Below, in pieces: positions 44,921-54,683 of a DNA stretch of 64,000 nt; within the stretch, counting starts at the first letter, position 1; the number at the start of each line of letters is the position of its first letter. The notes below the pieces were generated by a model. That model saw nothing but the letters and a program-made list of their open reading frames with translations, was not told the origin of the DNA and ran no database searches. The translations under genes and the position numbers were made by a program. The stretch comes from Hyphomicrobiales bacterium (GTDB lineage Bacteria; Pseudomonadota; Alphaproteobacteria; Rhizobiales; Rhizobiaceae), in the NCBI GenBank assembly GCA_900465685.1, contig UEGR01000005.1:372001-436000 (forward strand), in the 5' to 3' direction.

Positions 44921-45331
44921 ATGTGCAGATTGTTCATCGGTGCCGATCCAGAACTCTGGCAGAGCGTGACACGCTCTCTTCGCATTGATGGTGTCGTCAC
45001 CAGCGTCCGGCTTGAAAACTTCTTCTGGTGGACACTGGAAGATGTCGCTTCCCGTGATGGCCTCAGCGTAAGCCGCCTTATCGGCAAGCTCTATGGTGAA
45101 TCCCGCGAGGAAGGCCACGACCTCGAAAATTTTGCTTCGTTCCTGCGCGTCTGCTGCGGGCGCTATCTCTCACTGCAACTGAGCGGCCTTGTGCCGACCG
45201 ACAAGGCGGCAGCCATTTCCGCGCTCGACGCCGATGCTATTCTGGCGTGCGAACAGGAAAATTATCGCCAGCAGCAGGAGAGCTGGAAGAAGCCGCGCAA
45301 CGGCGAGACCACAACGCATCGCGCTGCCTGA
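44921..45331 (+). CDS. Ribbon-helix-helix domain protein
   Basis: The 136-residue protein has a central RHH_4-type motif, 'VTSVRLENFFWWTLEDVASR' followed by 'GLSVSRLIGKLYGESREEG', a strand-helix-helix DNA-binding fold. The N-terminus has Cys2 and 'IGADPELWQSVTRSLRID' as in rhizobial homologues. Target genes unknown. A GGGAG precedes the ATG at 44921. It lies between the DJ-1 gene and icd. Confidence 0.85.
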   Translation: MCRLFIGADPELWQSVTRSLRIDGVVTSVRLENFFWWTLEDVASRDGLSVSRLIGKLYGESREEGHDLENFASFLRVCCGRYLSLQLSGLVPTDKAAAISALDADAILACEQENYRQQQESWKKPRNGETTTHRAA

Positions 45332-45386
45332 CCCAAACCAGCACCCTTCCCAATTTTTTGACTGCCAATTTCACCTATAGGCCAAA

Positions 45387-45415
45387 GAATAAGGCTTGAG
45401 AGCTTTGCCTTATTC
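45387..45415 (+). terminator. Hairpin upstream of icd
   Basis: GAATAAGGC at 45387-45395 pairs with GCCTTATTC at 45407-45415 across eleven bases. It is 56 bp after the RHH gene stop and 49 bp before the icd start. No T-run is present, so it could close the upstream unit or be part of the icd leader. Confidence 0.4.
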
Positions 45416-45463
45416 CCTACGGGTGCTATAGGGGCGCGACGAATTTAAAAAGAGGCTTCATCC

Positions 45464-46678
45464 ATGGCAAAAATCAAGGTTGCGAACCCAGTCGTTGAAC
45501 TCGACGGCGACGAGATGACCCGCATCATCTGGCAGTTCATCAAGGACAAGCTGATCCATCCCTATCTCGACGTCGATCTGAAATATTACGATCTGTCGGT
45601 TGAAAACCGCGATGCGACCAATGACCAGGTCACCATCGATGCAGCCAACGCAATCAAGGAACATGGCGTCGGCGTAAAGTGCGCGACGATCACCCCTGAT
45701 GAAGCACGCGTTGAAGAATTCAAGCTAAAGAAGATGTGGAAGTCGCCTAACGGCACCATCCGCAACATTCTCGGCGGCGTTATCTTCCGTGAGCCGATCA
45801 TCTGCAAGAACGTTCCGCGCCTCGTGCCGGGCTGGACCCAGCCGATCATCGTTGGCCGTCATGCTTTCGGCGACCAGTACCGCGCGACCGATTTCAAGTT
45901 CCCTGGCAAGGGCACGCTTTCGATCAAGTTCGTCGGCGAAGACGGCGAAACCATCGAACACGAAGTCTATCAGGCTCCGGCGGCTGGCGTGGCAATGGCC
46001 ATGTACAACCTCGACGAATCGATTCGCGAATTTGCCCGCGCTTCGCTGAACTACGGCCTGCAGCGCAACTACCCGGTCTATCTCTCGACGAAGAACACCA
46101 TCCTGAAGGCCTATGACGGTCGCTTCAAGGATATCTTCGAAGAAGTCTACCAGACCGAATTCGCCGACAAGTTCAAGGCAGCCAAGATCTGGTACGAACA
46201 TCGCCTCATCGATGACATGGTCGCTTCGGCGCTCAAGTGGTCCGGCGGCTATGTCTGGGCTTGTAAGAACTACGACGGCGACGTTCAGTCGGACATCGTG
46301 GCTCAGGGCTTCGGCTCGCTCGGCCTGATGACCTCGGTTCTGATGACGCCGGATGGCAAGACCGTTGAAGCTGAAGCTGCACACGGCACCGTGACCCGTC
46401 ACTACCGCCAGCATCAGAAGGGCGAGGAAACCTCGACCAACTCGATCGCTTCGATCTTCGCATGGACCCGCGGCCTCGCACACCGCGCCAAGCTCGATGA
46501 CAATGCCGAGCTGAAGCGCTTTGCCGACACGCTGGAAAAGGTCTGCGTGGACACCGTCGAAAGCGGCTTCATGACCAAGGATCTGGCACTGCTCATCGGT
46601 CCGGATCAGCCGTGGCTTTCCACCACCGGCTTCCTCGACAAGATCGACGAAAACCTCAAGAAGGCAATGGCTGCCTGA
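45464..46678 (+). CDS. icd: NADP-dependent isocitrate dehydrogenase
   Basis: Oxidative decarboxylation of isocitrate to 2-oxoglutarate. The 404-residue protein is of the homodimeric, eukaryote-like type (subfamily II): '[20 protein letters not shown]', '[20 protein letters not shown]' with the substrate-binding Ser, and '[20 protein letters not shown]' which is the NADP-binding stretch. Length and motifs are normal. A strong terminator follows at 46705. Confidence 0.97.
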   Translation: MAKIKVANPVVELDGDEMTRIIWQFIKDKLIHPYLDVDLKYYDLSVENRDATNDQVTIDAANAIKEHGVGVKCATITPDEARVEEFKLKKMWKSPNGTIRNILGGVIFREPIICKNVPRLVPGWTQPIIVGRHAFGDQYRATDFKFPGKGTLSIKFVGEDGETIEHEVYQAPAAGVAMAMYNLDESIREFARASLNYGLQRNYPVYLSTKNTILKAYDGRFKDIFEEVYQTEFADKFKAAKIWYEHRLIDDMVASALKWSGGYVWACKNYDGDVQSDIVAQGFGSLGLMTSVLMTPDGKTVEAEAAHGTVTRHYRQHQKGEETSTNSIASIFAWTRGLAHRAKLDDNAELKRFADTLEKVCVDTVESGFMTKDLALLIGPDQPWLSTTGFLDKIDENLKKAMAA

Positions 46679-46704
46679 TTAGCGCCTATCCTTTATTGAA
46701 ATGC

Positions 46705-46738
46705 AAAACGGCGGGTTTATCCCGCCGTTTTCTTTTTG
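46705..46738 (+). terminator. Intrinsic terminator after icd
   Basis: AAAACGGCGGG at 46705-46715 pairs with CCCGCCGTTTT at 46721-46731 across five bases, followed by CTTTTTG. It lies 27 bp past the icd stop. Confidence 0.93.
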
Positions 46739-46794
46739 ATTTGCTTCATAGGGGAAAACGCGCATCCTGTGCCGACCAGGTTCAGGAGGAAAAA

Positions 46795-47412
46795 ATGGCT
46801 GACCTCACGCTTTTCACCAATCCCATGTCGCGTGGACGTATCGCACGCTGGATGCTGGAGGAAACGGGCAAGCCCTACGACGTACAAATTCTCGACTTTG
46901 GCCCTCCGATGAAGGGCCCTGAATTTTGTGCCGTGAACCCCATGGGGAAAGTACCGGCACTGCGCCACGGCCAGGCGGTCGTCACCGAAGCTGCGGCCAT
47001 CTGTGCTTATCTGGCCGTCACCTTTCCGGAAGCTGGTCTTGCGCCCCACCCTGATGAACGCGCCGATTTTTATCGCTGGATGTTCTTTGCCGCCGGTCCG
47101 CTGGAAGCAGCCCTTTCAAACCGCTCCATGGGCTTCGAAGTCCCGCCGGACCGCGAGCGCATGATGGGCTATGGCAATTACGACAGCGTCGTCGATACAC
47201 TGGAAAAGGCGATATCGCGCCATCCCTATATCACCGGCAATCGTTTTACAGCCGCCGATGTCTATGTCGGCTCCCATATTGGCTGGGGCATGATGTTCGG
47301 CAGTCTGCCGCATCGTCCGGCCTTCGACAGCTATTGGGAGCGGCTGCAAGCCCGTCCGGCATGGAAACGCGCATCCGAACTGGATGACGCTGCCGTTAAA
47401 GCCGCAAGCTAA
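46795..47412 (+). CDS. Glutathione S-transferase family protein
   Basis: The 205-residue protein has the thioredoxin-like N-domain ('LTLFTNPMSRGRIARWMLEE' with Ser/Arg in the catalytic region, and 'NPMGKVPALRHGQAVVTEAA' with the cis-Pro and Glu glutathione motifs) and an all-helical C-domain ('HPYITGNRFTAADVYVGSHI'). The ATG at 46795 has AGGAGGA before it. The icd terminator is 57 bp upstream, so it has its own promoter. Converges on the ArsR-type gene. Confidence 0.9.
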   Translation: MADLTLFTNPMSRGRIARWMLEETGKPYDVQILDFGPPMKGPEFCAVNPMGKVPALRHGQAVVTEAAAICAYLAVTFPEAGLAPHPDERADFYRWMFFAAGPLEAALSNRSMGFEVPPDRERMMGYGNYDSVVDTLEKAISRHPYITGNRFTAADVYVGSHIGWGMMFGSLPHRPAFDSYWERLQARPAWKRASELDDAAVKAAS

Positions 47413-47422
47413 AGCGCCGATT

Positions 47423-48112
47423 TCAAGTCGGCTGCGCTTCAATCGAGAAAGCGTTTTTAAAGGCCTGCGCGCCGGTGGGTGAAAATGCGATCACCCGCCC
47501 CTCGGCGCGTCTGGCCCAACCACGTGCGATGAAATTATTCAGAAGCGCTGCGCCAAGCGCGCCACCCAGATGATTGCGCCGTTCGCTCCAGTCAAGACAA
47601 TGACGGCACACAGGCCTCTTGCCGTGTTCCAACGCCGTCACGTCAACACCCAGGCAGGTGAAGAACGACTTGCCCTCATCCGTCAGCACCGGTTCATCCG
47701 CATCATCGATCAGGCGGAGCTTATGCGCCGCATCGAGCATCTCAACCCCACGCTCGCCTGCCAGATGGTCGTAGCAAATGCGCGCTTTGCGTAATGCTTC
47801 GTCCTTCGGCCCCGTGCGCACACGCACCGCCCCCGTTCGCTGGGCAAGTCCCATCAGCCCTTCCAGCACTTGCGCCACATCCGTGCCCGACAGGCGAAAA
47901 TAACGATGGCGCCCCTGTTTTTCAGCAACCAGCAGATTGGCCGCATCAAGCTTCGACAGATGCCCGCTCGCCGTTTGTAGCGTCACGCCCGCCGCAGCCG
48001 CCAGTTCGCTGACGGTCAAGGCACGCCCATCCATCAGCGCAGTCAGCATATTTGCGCGTGCCGGATCACCGAGAAGAGAGGCGACAGAAGCTATGATCGG
48101 TCCATCTTTCAT
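47423..48112 (-). CDS. ArsR-family transcriptional regulator with C-terminal extension
   Basis: The 229-residue protein has an ArsR winged helix at the N-terminus ('SLLGDPARANMLTALMDGRA', 'VSELAAAAGVTLQTASGHLS', 'QGRHRYFRLSGTDVA') and a longer C-terminal domain of about 130 residues with a Cys-His pair ('KRPVCRHCLDWSERRNHLGG') that could bind a ligand or metal. The ATG at 48112 gives the family start. It is divergent from a NIPSNAP/monooxygenase pair, with an inverted repeat next to its start codon, a layout typical of a local repressor. Confidence 0.88.
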   Translation of the reverse strand: MKDGPIIASVASLLGDPARANMLTALMDGRALTVSELAAAAGVTLQTASGHLSKLDAANLLVAEKQGRHRYFRLSGTDVAQVLEGLMGLAQRTGAVRVRTGPKDEALRKARICYDHLAGERGVEMLDAAHKLRLIDDADEPVLTDEGKSFFTCLGVDVTALEHGKRPVCRHCLDWSERRNHLGGALGAALLNNFIARGWARRAEGRVIAFSPTGAQAFKNAFSIEAQPT

Positions 48113-48132
48113 ACTTCGATCATAACCGAAGT
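48113..48132. promoter_or_regulatory. Inverted repeat at the ArsR gene start, candidate operator
   Basis: ACTTCG at 48113-48118 and CGAAGT at 48127-48132 are exact inverted repeats eight bases apart, directly upstream of the regulator start codon and 64 bp before the NIPSNAP gene. Position in the 83-bp divergent spacer fits an autoregulated ArsR operator. Confidence 0.5.
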
Positions 48133-48195
48133 GTCGTTGTCGTTCAAGCGCTACAGTGTCTCCATCAAAAGCATGCATATCAAGGAGACCCCCGC

Positions 48196-48525
48196 ATGAT
48201 CACCTGTTTCATCCGCTACCAGATCGACCCGTTCAAAGCGGATGCCTTTGCCGAATATGCGCGTAATTGGGGACAAGCCATTCCACGTTGTGGCGCGCAA
48301 CTGATCGGCTATTTCGGCCCGCATGAAGGTTCGGCCACGACGGCCTATGGCGTTTATTCTCTGGAGAACTTCGCTGCTTACGAGGCCTATCGGGCGCGGC
48401 TGGCAGCCGACCCGCTGGGACGCGAGAATTATGAATTTGCGCGCCGGGAACAATTCATCCGGTCTGAGGATCGCATCTTTCTCAAGTTGCAATCTGTACC
48501 CCATGCGGAGTTGAAAAAGCCATGA
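48196..48525 (+). CDS. NIPSNAP family protein
   Basis: The 109-residue ferredoxin-like-fold protein has 'MITCFIRYQIDPFKADAFAEYARNW'-type start, 'AQLIGYFGPHEGSATTAYGV' and 'YEAYRARLAADPLGRENYEF', which match NIPSNAP. These dimeric alpha/beta-barrel proteins often relate to monooxygenases. Function in bacteria is not defined. Its stop overlaps the next gene's start by 4 bp. Confidence 0.87.
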   Translation: MITCFIRYQIDPFKADAFAEYARNWGQAIPRCGAQLIGYFGPHEGSATTAYGVYSLENFAAYEAYRARLAADPLGRENYEFARREQFIRSEDRIFLKLQSVPHAELKKP

Positions 48526-48872
48526 TTGCAGTCATCTTCGAAGTATGGCCCGCCGATGACCAACGGCGCGAACAATATCTGGATATAGCGGCAAGCCTGC
48601 GGGAGGATCTCAGCCGCATCGACGGCTTCATCTCAATCGAGCGCTTTCAAAGCCTTGTGGAACCGGACAAGCTGCTTTCTTTGTCCTTCTGGCGCGACGA
48701 AGAGGCGGTGCACGCTTGGCGTAACCTTCCTTCGCATCGCATCGCCCAGACCAAGGGACGCAGCGGCGTTTTTGAAGATTATCGTCTGCGGGTTGCCAGC
48801 GTGGTTCGCGACTACGGGCTGGATGAGCGCCGCGAAGCGCCCGACGACAGCCGCACAGCTCATGCAGCCTAA
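48522..48872 (+). CDS. Antibiotic biosynthesis monooxygenase (ABM) domain protein
   Basis: The 116-residue protein has the ABM fold: 'VIFEVWPADDQRREQYLDIA', 'IDGFISIERFQSLVEPDKLL' and 'SLSFWRDEEAVHAWRNLPSH'. Such cofactor-free enzymes oxidise quinone-like or aromatic compounds, or act as heme-related proteins. It is coupled to the NIPSNAP gene and controlled, by position, by the divergent ArsR regulator. The substrate is unknown. Confidence 0.87.
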   Translation: MIAVIFEVWPADDQRREQYLDIAASLREDLSRIDGFISIERFQSLVEPDKLLSLSFWRDEEAVHAWRNLPSHRIAQTKGRSGVFEDYRLRVASVVRDYGLDERREAPDDSRTAHAA

Positions 48873-48883
48873 GCCACAAAGAA

Positions 48884-48910
48884 AAAGGCCGGGTTGTCCC
48901 GGCCTTTTTT
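48884..48910. terminator. Bidirectional terminator between the ABM gene and alaS
   Basis: AAAGGCCGGG at 48884-48893 pairs with CCCGGCCTTT at 48898-48907 across TTGT, with As on one side and Ts on the other. Serves the plus-strand ABM gene and the minus-strand alaS (stop 48919). Confidence 0.92.
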
Positions 48911-48918
48911 AGATTTCA

Positions 48919-51576
48919 TTAGACGATCAACGCCTTGACCGCTGCTACAGCAGCATCGGCTTTATCGCCGTCCGGCCCACCGGCCTGCGCCATATCCGGG
49001 CGACCGCCGCCACCGGCGCCGCCGAGTGCTGCAGAAGCGGCACGGACCAGATCCACAGCACTGAAACGGCCAACCATATCTTCCGTCACGGCTGCAACCG
49101 CACTGGCCTTGCCATCTTCACCGACGCCGATGAACAGAACCACGCCGGAACCGACCTGCTTCTTGCCTTCGTCGGCCAGCGGCTTCAGATCGCGTGGCGA
49201 AACGCCGGTCACGACCTTACCGAGGAAGTTGACGCCGTTCACAGCTTCAACCGCGCTGCCGCCTTCCGAGGAACCGCCGCCGAGCGCCAGCTTCTTGCGT
49301 GCATCCGACAGTTCGCGCTCAAGCTTCTTGCGCTCGTCCATCAGGGCGTTGACGCGCTCCAATGCTTCGGCAGGCGTGGTCTTCAGCGCGCTGGCGATTG
49401 CCTTCACGCGCTCATCCTGCTCTTCGAGATAAAGGCGCGCAGCCTCACCCGTCAGCGCTTCCATACGACGAACACCGGCTGCAACTGCACCTTCAGAGAC
49501 GATGCGGACAAGACCGATATCGCCCGTCTGGCGCACATGGGTACCGCCGCAAAGCTCGACCGAATAGGCCTTACCCGACTTTGGACCATGCTTGGCCGTA
49601 CCCATCGAAACGACGCGCACTTCATCGCCGTATTTTTCACCGAACAGCGCCATTGCGCCTTCGGCAATCGCATCGTCCACAGCCATCAGGCGCGTCGAAA
49701 CCGGTGCGTTTTGCAGGATGATCTCATTGGCCATGTTTTCAACCTTGGCCAGTTCCTCAGCCGAAATAGGCTTCGGGTGCGAGAAGTCGAAGCGCAGACG
49801 GTCAGGCGCGACAAGCGAACCCTTCTGCGCCACATGGCTACCCAGCGTTTCGCGCAGGGCTTCATGCAGAAGATGGGTGGCCGAATGGTTGGAGCGGATG
49901 CGCGTGCGGCGGTCCGAATCGACTTTCAGTTCGACGGCTTCGCCGGTCTTCGCAGTGCCCTTGGCAACTTCGCCGATATGAACGAAGACGCCCTCGCCCT
50001 TCTTCTGCGTGTCCTTGATGGTGATGACAAAGCCTTCACCGGAAATCGTACCGGTGTCGCCCTGTTGGCCACCAGATTCGCCATAGAACGGCGTCTGGTT
50101 CACCACGACGGCGACGGTCTCACCCTCGGCGGCCGACTGCACTTCCGCGCCGTCGCGCACCAGAGCGGCGATAACGCCTTCAGCGCTTTCCGTTTCGTAA
50201 CCGAGGAATTCCGTCGCGCCGACCTTGTCCTTGATGCCGAACCAGATCGTCTCGGTTGCAGCTTCGCCCGAACCGGCCCAATTGGCGCGAGCCTCGGCCT
50301 TCTGGCGTTCCATGGCGGTGGAGAAGCCGTCCGTATCGACAGTGATGCCGCGCTGGCGCAGCGCATCCTGCGTCAGATCAAGCGGGAAACCATAGGTGTC
50401 GTAGAGTTTGAAAGCAGTTTCGCCATCGAGACGGTCACCTTCAACCAGCTTTTCCGATGCATCGGACAACAGGCCGAGGCCACGTTCCAGCGTCTTGCGG
50501 AAACGGGTTTCTTCCAGCTTCAGCGTTTCCGAAATCAGCGCTTCAGCACGGATGAGTTCCGGATAGGCCTGACCCATTTCGCGAATGAGCGCCGGCAGCA
50601 GACGCCACATCAACGGTTCTTTCGCACCCAGAAGCTGGGCATGACGCATGGCGCGACGCATGATGCGGCGCAGCACATAGCCACGACCTTCATTCGACGG
50701 CAGTACGCCATCGGCAATCAGGAAGCTCGAAGCCCGCAGATGGTCGGCAATCACGCGATGGCTGGCGCGGAAATCGCCTTCCGCCTTGATGCCAGTTGCT
50801 TCTTCCGAAGCGCGGATAAGCGCCTTGAACAGGTCGATGTCATAATTGTCATGCACGCCCTGCAGCACGGCCGCAACGCGTTCCAGACCCATGCCGGTAT
50901 CGATCGACGGACGCGGCAGATCAATACGTTGATCCGGCGTAACCTGTTCGAACTGCATGAAAACGAGATTCCATATCTCGATGAAGCGGTCGCCGTCCTC
51001 ATCAGGCGATCCGGGAGGTCCACCCCAGATGTGATCGCCGTGATCAAAGAAGATTTCCGAACACGGGCCGCATGGACCCGTATCGCCCATCGCCCAGAAA
51101 TTATCGCTGGTGGCAATGCGGATGATGCGGTCATCGCTCAGACCGGCGATCTTCTTCCAGTAATTCGCGGCATCCTCATCCGTATGATAGACGGTGACGA
51201 GCAGCTTATCCTTCGGCAGGCCGAATTCCTTGGTGATCAGGTTCCAGGCGAAGCTGATGGCATCTTCCTTGAAATAATCGCCGAACGAAAAATTGCCCAG
51301 CATTTCAAAGAAAGTGTGGTGACGCGCGGTGTAGCCCACATTGTCGAGATCGTTATGCTTGCCGCCGGCGCGAACGCATTTCTGCGAGGTGGTCGCACGA
51401 TTATAGGCTCGATGTTCCAGGCCCGTGAACACGTTCTTGAACTGCACCATGCCCGCATTGGTGAACATGAGTGTCGGGTCATTGCGCGGAACGAGCGGAC
51501 TCGACGGCACGATTTCATGTCCGTTCTTACGGAAGTAATCGAGGAATGTGGACCTAATCTCGTTGACGCCAGCCAT
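48919..51576 (-). CDS. alaS: Alanyl-tRNA synthetase
   Basis: Charges tRNA-Ala and edits mischarged Ser/Gly. The 885-residue protein is full length: class II catalytic core ('[19 protein letters not shown]', '[20 protein letters not shown]'), editing domain with the zinc motif '[19 protein letters not shown]' and '[18 protein letters not shown]', and a C-terminal C-Ala domain rich in Gly ('[18 protein letters not shown]'). ATG at 51576. A very long open frame on the other strand (49537-51735) is an antisense shadow. Confidence 0.97.
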   Translation of the reverse strand: MAGVNEIRSTFLDYFRKNGHEIVPSSPLVPRNDPTLMFTNAGMVQFKNVFTGLEHRAYNRATTSQKCVRAGGKHNDLDNVGYTARHHTFFEMLGNFSFGDYFKEDAISFAWNLITKEFGLPKDKLLVTVYHTDEDAANYWKKIAGLSDDRIIRIATSDNFWAMGDTGPCGPCSEIFFDHGDHIWGGPPGSPDEDGDRFIEIWNLVFMQFEQVTPDQRIDLPRPSIDTGMGLERVAAVLQGVHDNYDIDLFKALIRASEEATGIKAEGDFRASHRVIADHLRASSFLIADGVLPSNEGRGYVLRRIMRRAMRHAQLLGAKEPLMWRLLPALIREMGQAYPELIRAEALISETLKLEETRFRKTLERGLGLLSDASEKLVEGDRLDGETAFKLYDTYGFPLDLTQDALRQRGITVDTDGFSTAMERQKAEARANWAGSGEAATETIWFGIKDKVGATEFLGYETESAEGVIAALVRDGAEVQSAAEGETVAVVVNQTPFYGESGGQQGDTGTISGEGFVITIKDTQKKGEGVFVHIGEVAKGTAKTGEAVELKVDSDRRTRIRSNHSATHLLHEALRETLGSHVAQKGSLVAPDRLRFDFSHPKPISAEELAKVENMANEIILQNAPVSTRLMAVDDAIAEGAMALFGEKYGDEVRVVSMGTAKHGPKSGKAYSVELCGGTHVRQTGDIGLVRIVSEGAVAAGVRRMEALTGEAARLYLEEQDERVKAIASALKTTPAEALERVNALMDERKKLERELSDARKKLALGGGSSEGGSAVEAVNGVNFLGKVVTGVSPRDLKPLADEGKKQVGSGVVLFIGVGEDGKASAVAAVTEDMVGRFSAVDLVRAASAALGGAGGGGRPDMAQAGGPDGDKADAAVAAVKALIV

Positions 51577-51854
51577 AATTCACCCTTGGGCTTTTCTTGC
51601 CCTGCATTGATGCACCCTGTTTCAATGGCTGCATCGATTGTCTTTTGCACCTGCATACCGCCAACAAATAACGGAAACCGCAGGCATTACTCCCCTCTCG
51701 TACTGCAAAGACGTGAAGTGGAGTTCTTCGGTTGACCGCTTTTAACGATGTGCTGCTTTTCTGTCCAGATAAGCAGCGTGCGCCATAAAGGCAAATTCAC
51801 CCGGAGAAAGCGCCTTCTGTCAGCTCTTTTTGAATTCTCATCAAGCTGCGATTG
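51577..51854. other. Spacer upstream of alaS
   Basis: About 280 bp between alaS and the recA terminator without a supported gene. Because recA is closed by its terminator, the alaS promoter must lie here. Apart from a short dyad (GAAG...CTTC around 51714-51733) I see no named element; no T-box is present, as expected for this class. Confidence 0.35.
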
Positions 51855-51892
51855 AAAAAAGTGAAGCCCCGCGCAACAGCACAGGGCTTCCA
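51855..51892 (-). terminator. Intrinsic terminator after recA
   Basis: On the minus strand GAAGCCC pairs with GGGCTTC (51884-51890 with 51863-51869) across a 14-base loop and runs into ACTTTTTTC. It is about 48 bp past the recA stop. Confidence 0.8.
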
Positions 51893-51937
51893 ACTTTCAA
51901 GCGGTACTTGAGGTTCGGGTTGAACCTCCTGCGGATA

Positions 51938-53026
51938 TTACATCTCCGCTGCGTCGGACCCGCTGTCTTCTTCCGGACCGCCATCATCGAGGAACTGTTC
52001 CGCGATCAAACCAGCATTCTGACGAAGCGTCGTTTCGATTTCGCGCGCAACCTCTGGATTCTCCTTCAGATAAAGCTTCGCATTTTCGCGGCCCTGACCG
52101 AGACGCTGCGAGTTATAGGAGAACCAAGCGCCCGACTTTTCGACAACACCTGCTTTTACGCCAAGATCGACCAGTTCGCCTGTCTTGGAAACACCGGCAC
52201 CATACATGATGTCGAATTCAACCTGCTTGAACGGAGGAGCAAGCTTGTTCTTCACCACCTTCACGCGGGTCTGGTTGCCGACGACTTCATCACGTTCCTT
52301 GATCGAACCGATGCGGCGGATATCGAGGCGAACCGAAGCATAGAACTTCAGCGCATTACCGCCGGTCGTCGTTTCAGGCGAACCGAACATGACGCCGATC
52401 TTCATACGGATCTGGTTGATGAAGATGACCATGCAGTTTGAGCGCGAGATCGAAGCTGTGAGCTTGCGCAGCGCCTGGCTCATCAGACGAGCCTGAAGGC
52501 CCGGCAGCGAATCGCCCATCTCGCCTTCGATTTCCGCACGCGGCGTGAGCGCTGCAACGGAGTCCACGACCAGAACGTCAATCGCGCCGGAACGCACAAG
52601 CGTATCGGTAATTTCAAGCGCCTGCTCGCCGGTATCCGGCTGCGAAATCAGCAGGTTTTCCAGATCCACACCGAGCTTGCGTGCATAGACCGGATCGAGT
52701 GCGTGTTCTGCGTCAACGAATGCGCAGATACCGCCCTTTTTCTGCGCTTCGGCAATCGTGTGTAGCGCGAGCGTGGTCTTACCAGAGCTTTCCGGCCCGT
52801 AAATTTCAACGATACGGCCCTTGGGCAAGCCGCCTACACCCAGCGCGATGTCCAGAGAGAGCGAGCCGGTCGATACGGTTTCGATCTCGACCACCTTGTC
52901 GTTCTGACCCAGGCGCATGATCGAGCCTTTGCCGAACGCTCTTTCGATCTGTGACAGCGCCGCATCAAGTGCCTTAGTCTTGTCCACTGAATTATCCTCA
53001 ACAAGTCGCAATGAATTCTGAGACAT
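51938..53026 (-). CDS. recA: Recombinase RecA
   Basis: Strand-exchange ATPase and co-protease that triggers the SOS response. The 362-residue protein has Walker A '[15 protein letters not shown]', '[19 protein letters not shown]', the L1/L2 DNA-binding loops ('[20 protein letters not shown]' and '[19 protein letters not shown]') and an acidic C-terminus ('[15 protein letters not shown]'). ATG at 53026. An SOS box lies 124 bp upstream, so it should be LexA-controlled. Confidence 0.98.
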   Translation of the reverse strand: MSQNSLRLVEDNSVDKTKALDAALSQIERAFGKGSIMRLGQNDKVVEIETVSTGSLSLDIALGVGGLPKGRIVEIYGPESSGKTTLALHTIAEAQKKGGICAFVDAEHALDPVYARKLGVDLENLLISQPDTGEQALEITDTLVRSGAIDVLVVDSVAALTPRAEIEGEMGDSLPGLQARLMSQALRKLTASISRSNCMVIFINQIRMKIGVMFGSPETTTGGNALKFYASVRLDIRRIGSIKERDEVVGNQTRVKVVKNKLAPPFKQVEFDIMYGAGVSKTGELVDLGVKAGVVEKSGAWFSYNSQRLGQGRENAKLYLKENPEVAREIETTLRQNAGLIAEQFLDDGGPEEDSGSDAAEM

Positions 53027-53251
53027 CTTACACCATCCTCTTGTCCCGCTAGAAGCCCGGCAGGCTCATCGCTCATATCTATTTGTATCTGTTTTGTTCT
53101 CATTTGGCAATACAGATAACACACTGAAATTATTGGATATTATTATTTTGTTCCATTATTGTTCTCTACAATTAGACATAGGTAAAATAAAAAGCCTATC
53201 CACGCTTTAAGCCACTCAGGCGCTTCTGACAGATCAACGATTCGGTTCAAA
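53027..53251 (-). promoter_or_regulatory. recA promoter and leader region
   Basis: AT-rich spacer between recA and the terminator of the OmpA gene, with no gene. It includes the SOS box at 53150-53164. A second GTTC at 53096 lacks a partner at the proper distance. The part left of the box (53027-53149) should hold the -10 and a leader of up to about 100 bases. Confidence 0.55.
53150..53164 (-). promoter_or_regulatory. LexA (SOS) box upstream of recA
   Basis: GTTCCATTATTGTTC is an exact GTTC-N7-GTTC, the direct-repeat SOS box of alphaproteobacteria. It is in the AT-rich recA promoter region, 124 bp before the start codon. Confidence 0.85.
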
Positions 53252-53290
53252 CAAACAAAAACGCAGCCCTTCTTGCGAAGAACTGCGTTC
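53252..53290 (-). terminator. Intrinsic terminator after the OmpA-family gene
   Basis: On the minus strand AACGCAG (53283-53289 side) pairs with CTGCGTT, with an inner CTTC-GCAA-GAAG hairpin, followed by TTTGTTTG. It is 43 bp past the stop at 53333. Confidence 0.85.
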
Positions 53291-53332
53291 AATATGACGG
53301 GCCTGGACGACCCGATTCTGTCTGCCGAAGTG

Positions 53333-53998
53333 TTAGCTTGCAGCTCGCAGCGGCGAAATCTGGATTTCAACGCGACGGTTCTGAGCGCGACCATCCGGCG
53401 TGGCGTTGGTGGCCACGGGCTGGCTTGCGCCATAACCGATGATCGCAAAGCGACGCGGGTCGATGCCTTGTGAACCCAGATAGCTCGCCACCGATCCGGC
53501 GCGACGCTGCGACAGATCCTGATTATGGCTGGCGCTACCTGTCGAGTCGGTGTGACCCAGAACATCAACGAGGGTCTGGTTGAACTTGCGCAGCACGATG
53601 GCCACGGAGTTCAGCGTCGGATAGAACTGGCTCTTGACCTGATCCTGATCGGTGTCGAACGTGATGCTCGACGGCATGTTCAGGATAATCTGATCGCCGT
53701 TACGCGTCACGGAAACACCGGTGCCCTGCAACTGGGCACGCAGTTCGCTTTCCTGACGATCCATGTAGTTGCCGATAGCGCCGCCGCCGAGCGCGCCGAT
53801 ACCCGCGCCGATCAGCACGGCATTGCGCTGTGCGCGGCTGGAACCGCCAACCATGAGGCCGCCCAGAGCGCCCACAGCAGCACCGATTGCCGCCCCGCCC
53901 GCCGTGTTCGACATCTTCTGTTCGCCCGTATATGGGTCAGTGGTGCAGCCCGCCAGCAAAGTGGCTCCAATCAGGGCGATACCGATTCTTTTCAACAT
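53333..53998 (-). CDS. OmpA-family lipoprotein with glycine zipper
   Basis: The 221-residue protein starts at the ATG 53998 with a lipoprotein signal ('RIGIALIGATLLAGC', Cys18). Then a glycine-zipper segment ('GGAAIGAAVGALGGLMVGGS', 'IGAGIGALGGGAIGNYMDRQ') and a C-terminal OmpA domain ('LVDVLGHTDSTGSASHNQDL', 'RRAGSVASYLGSQGI', 'GRAQNRRVEIQI') that binds peptidoglycan. Resembles YiaD-type envelope proteins. GAGG lies upstream. It follows the lytic transglycosylase gene by 100 bp on the same strand. Confidence 0.9.
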   Translation of the reverse strand: MLKRIGIALIGATLLAGCTTDPYTGEQKMSNTAGGAAIGAAVGALGGLMVGGSSRAQRNAVLIGAGIGALGGGAIGNYMDRQESELRAQLQGTGVSVTRNGDQIILNMPSSITFDTDQDQVKSQFYPTLNSVAIVLRKFNQTLVDVLGHTDSTGSASHNQDLSQRRAGSVASYLGSQGIDPRRFAIIGYGASQPVATNATPDGRAQNRRVEIQISPLRAAS

Positions 53999-54098
53999 GC
54001 AAAGGTCATCCTCAATTTGCGATTCCGCGCGCATGATAATTGCGATTAAGGCCGGATGGTGTTCCAAATCTCGTATTTGAATCCACCGTCCTCATCTT

Positions 54099-54683
54099 TT
54101 AGCTAATACCGCCACAAGAACGCAACTGCGCCGCGTAGCGATTGGCCATTGCCTGCGCCCGCTTTGCTCCGTTGAGCGCCGTGGCGTTGCCGCGCCAAGC
54201 CCCGCGTGCATAACCACCATGGCCACTATAATAGGCCAGATAGAGGCTGTAGGCGTCGCCACGACTGATGCCGTTCTTCTGATAGCTCTGATAGTGATAC
54301 CAGCCGATGAAATGGATGGCGTCGGCAAAATTGGTGCGCGAAGCAGTCCAACGACCGGTCTCACGCTTGTAGCGCTCCCAGGTGCCGCTCAGCGCCTGTG
54401 AATAGCCATAAGCGCTGGATGCCCGTTTCCATGGAATGATCCAGAGAATCTTCGTGCGAGGCGGCCTCGCATAGGGCTGGAAGCCAGATTCCGTATAGAT
54501 CGTCGCCATAAGAACCGGAACAGGCACGCCGAACTCACGCGATACGCGCGTCGCGGCACTCTGCCAATTGTTGAACCAACCGTCACGCTGATCGAAGACT
54601 GCGCATACATTGCTGACCTGCCGTGGGGCGGTCGCACAGCCTCCAAGGATCACGAGCGCTACGAGACACAAAACGCGCATCAT
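54099..54683 (-). CDS. Lytic transglycosylase lipoprotein (SLT domain)
   Basis: The 194-residue protein starts at ATG 54683 (or the adjacent ATG 54680) after a GAGG, with a lipobox 'LVALVILGGC' (Cys16). The soluble-lytic-transglycosylase fold shows 'FGVPVPVLMATIYTESGFQP' with catalytic Glu65, then 'SSAYGYSQALSGTWERYKRE', 'DAIHFIGWYHYQSYQKNG' and 'YLAYYSGHGGYARGAW'. Cleaves glycan strands to anhydromuropeptides at the outer membrane inner face. The open frame extends upstream through low-GC DNA to 54920 but that part is not protein-like. Confidence 0.9.
   Translation of the reverse strand: MMRVLCLVALVILGGCATAPRQVSNVCAVFDQRDGWFNNWQSAATRVSREFGVPVPVLMATIYTESGFQPYARPPRTKILWIIPWKRASSAYGYSQALSGTWERYKRETGRWTASRTNFADAIHFIGWYHYQSYQKNGISRGDAYSLYLAYYSGHGGYARGAWRGNATALNGAKRAQAMANRYAAQLRSCGGIS

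Noticed and set aside
49537-51735. 732-codon open frame on the plus strand opposite alaS
   Set aside because: It is fully antisense to a complete, strongly recognisable alaS. Long antisense frames arise from codon bias in GC-rich genes, and the translation shows no domain.
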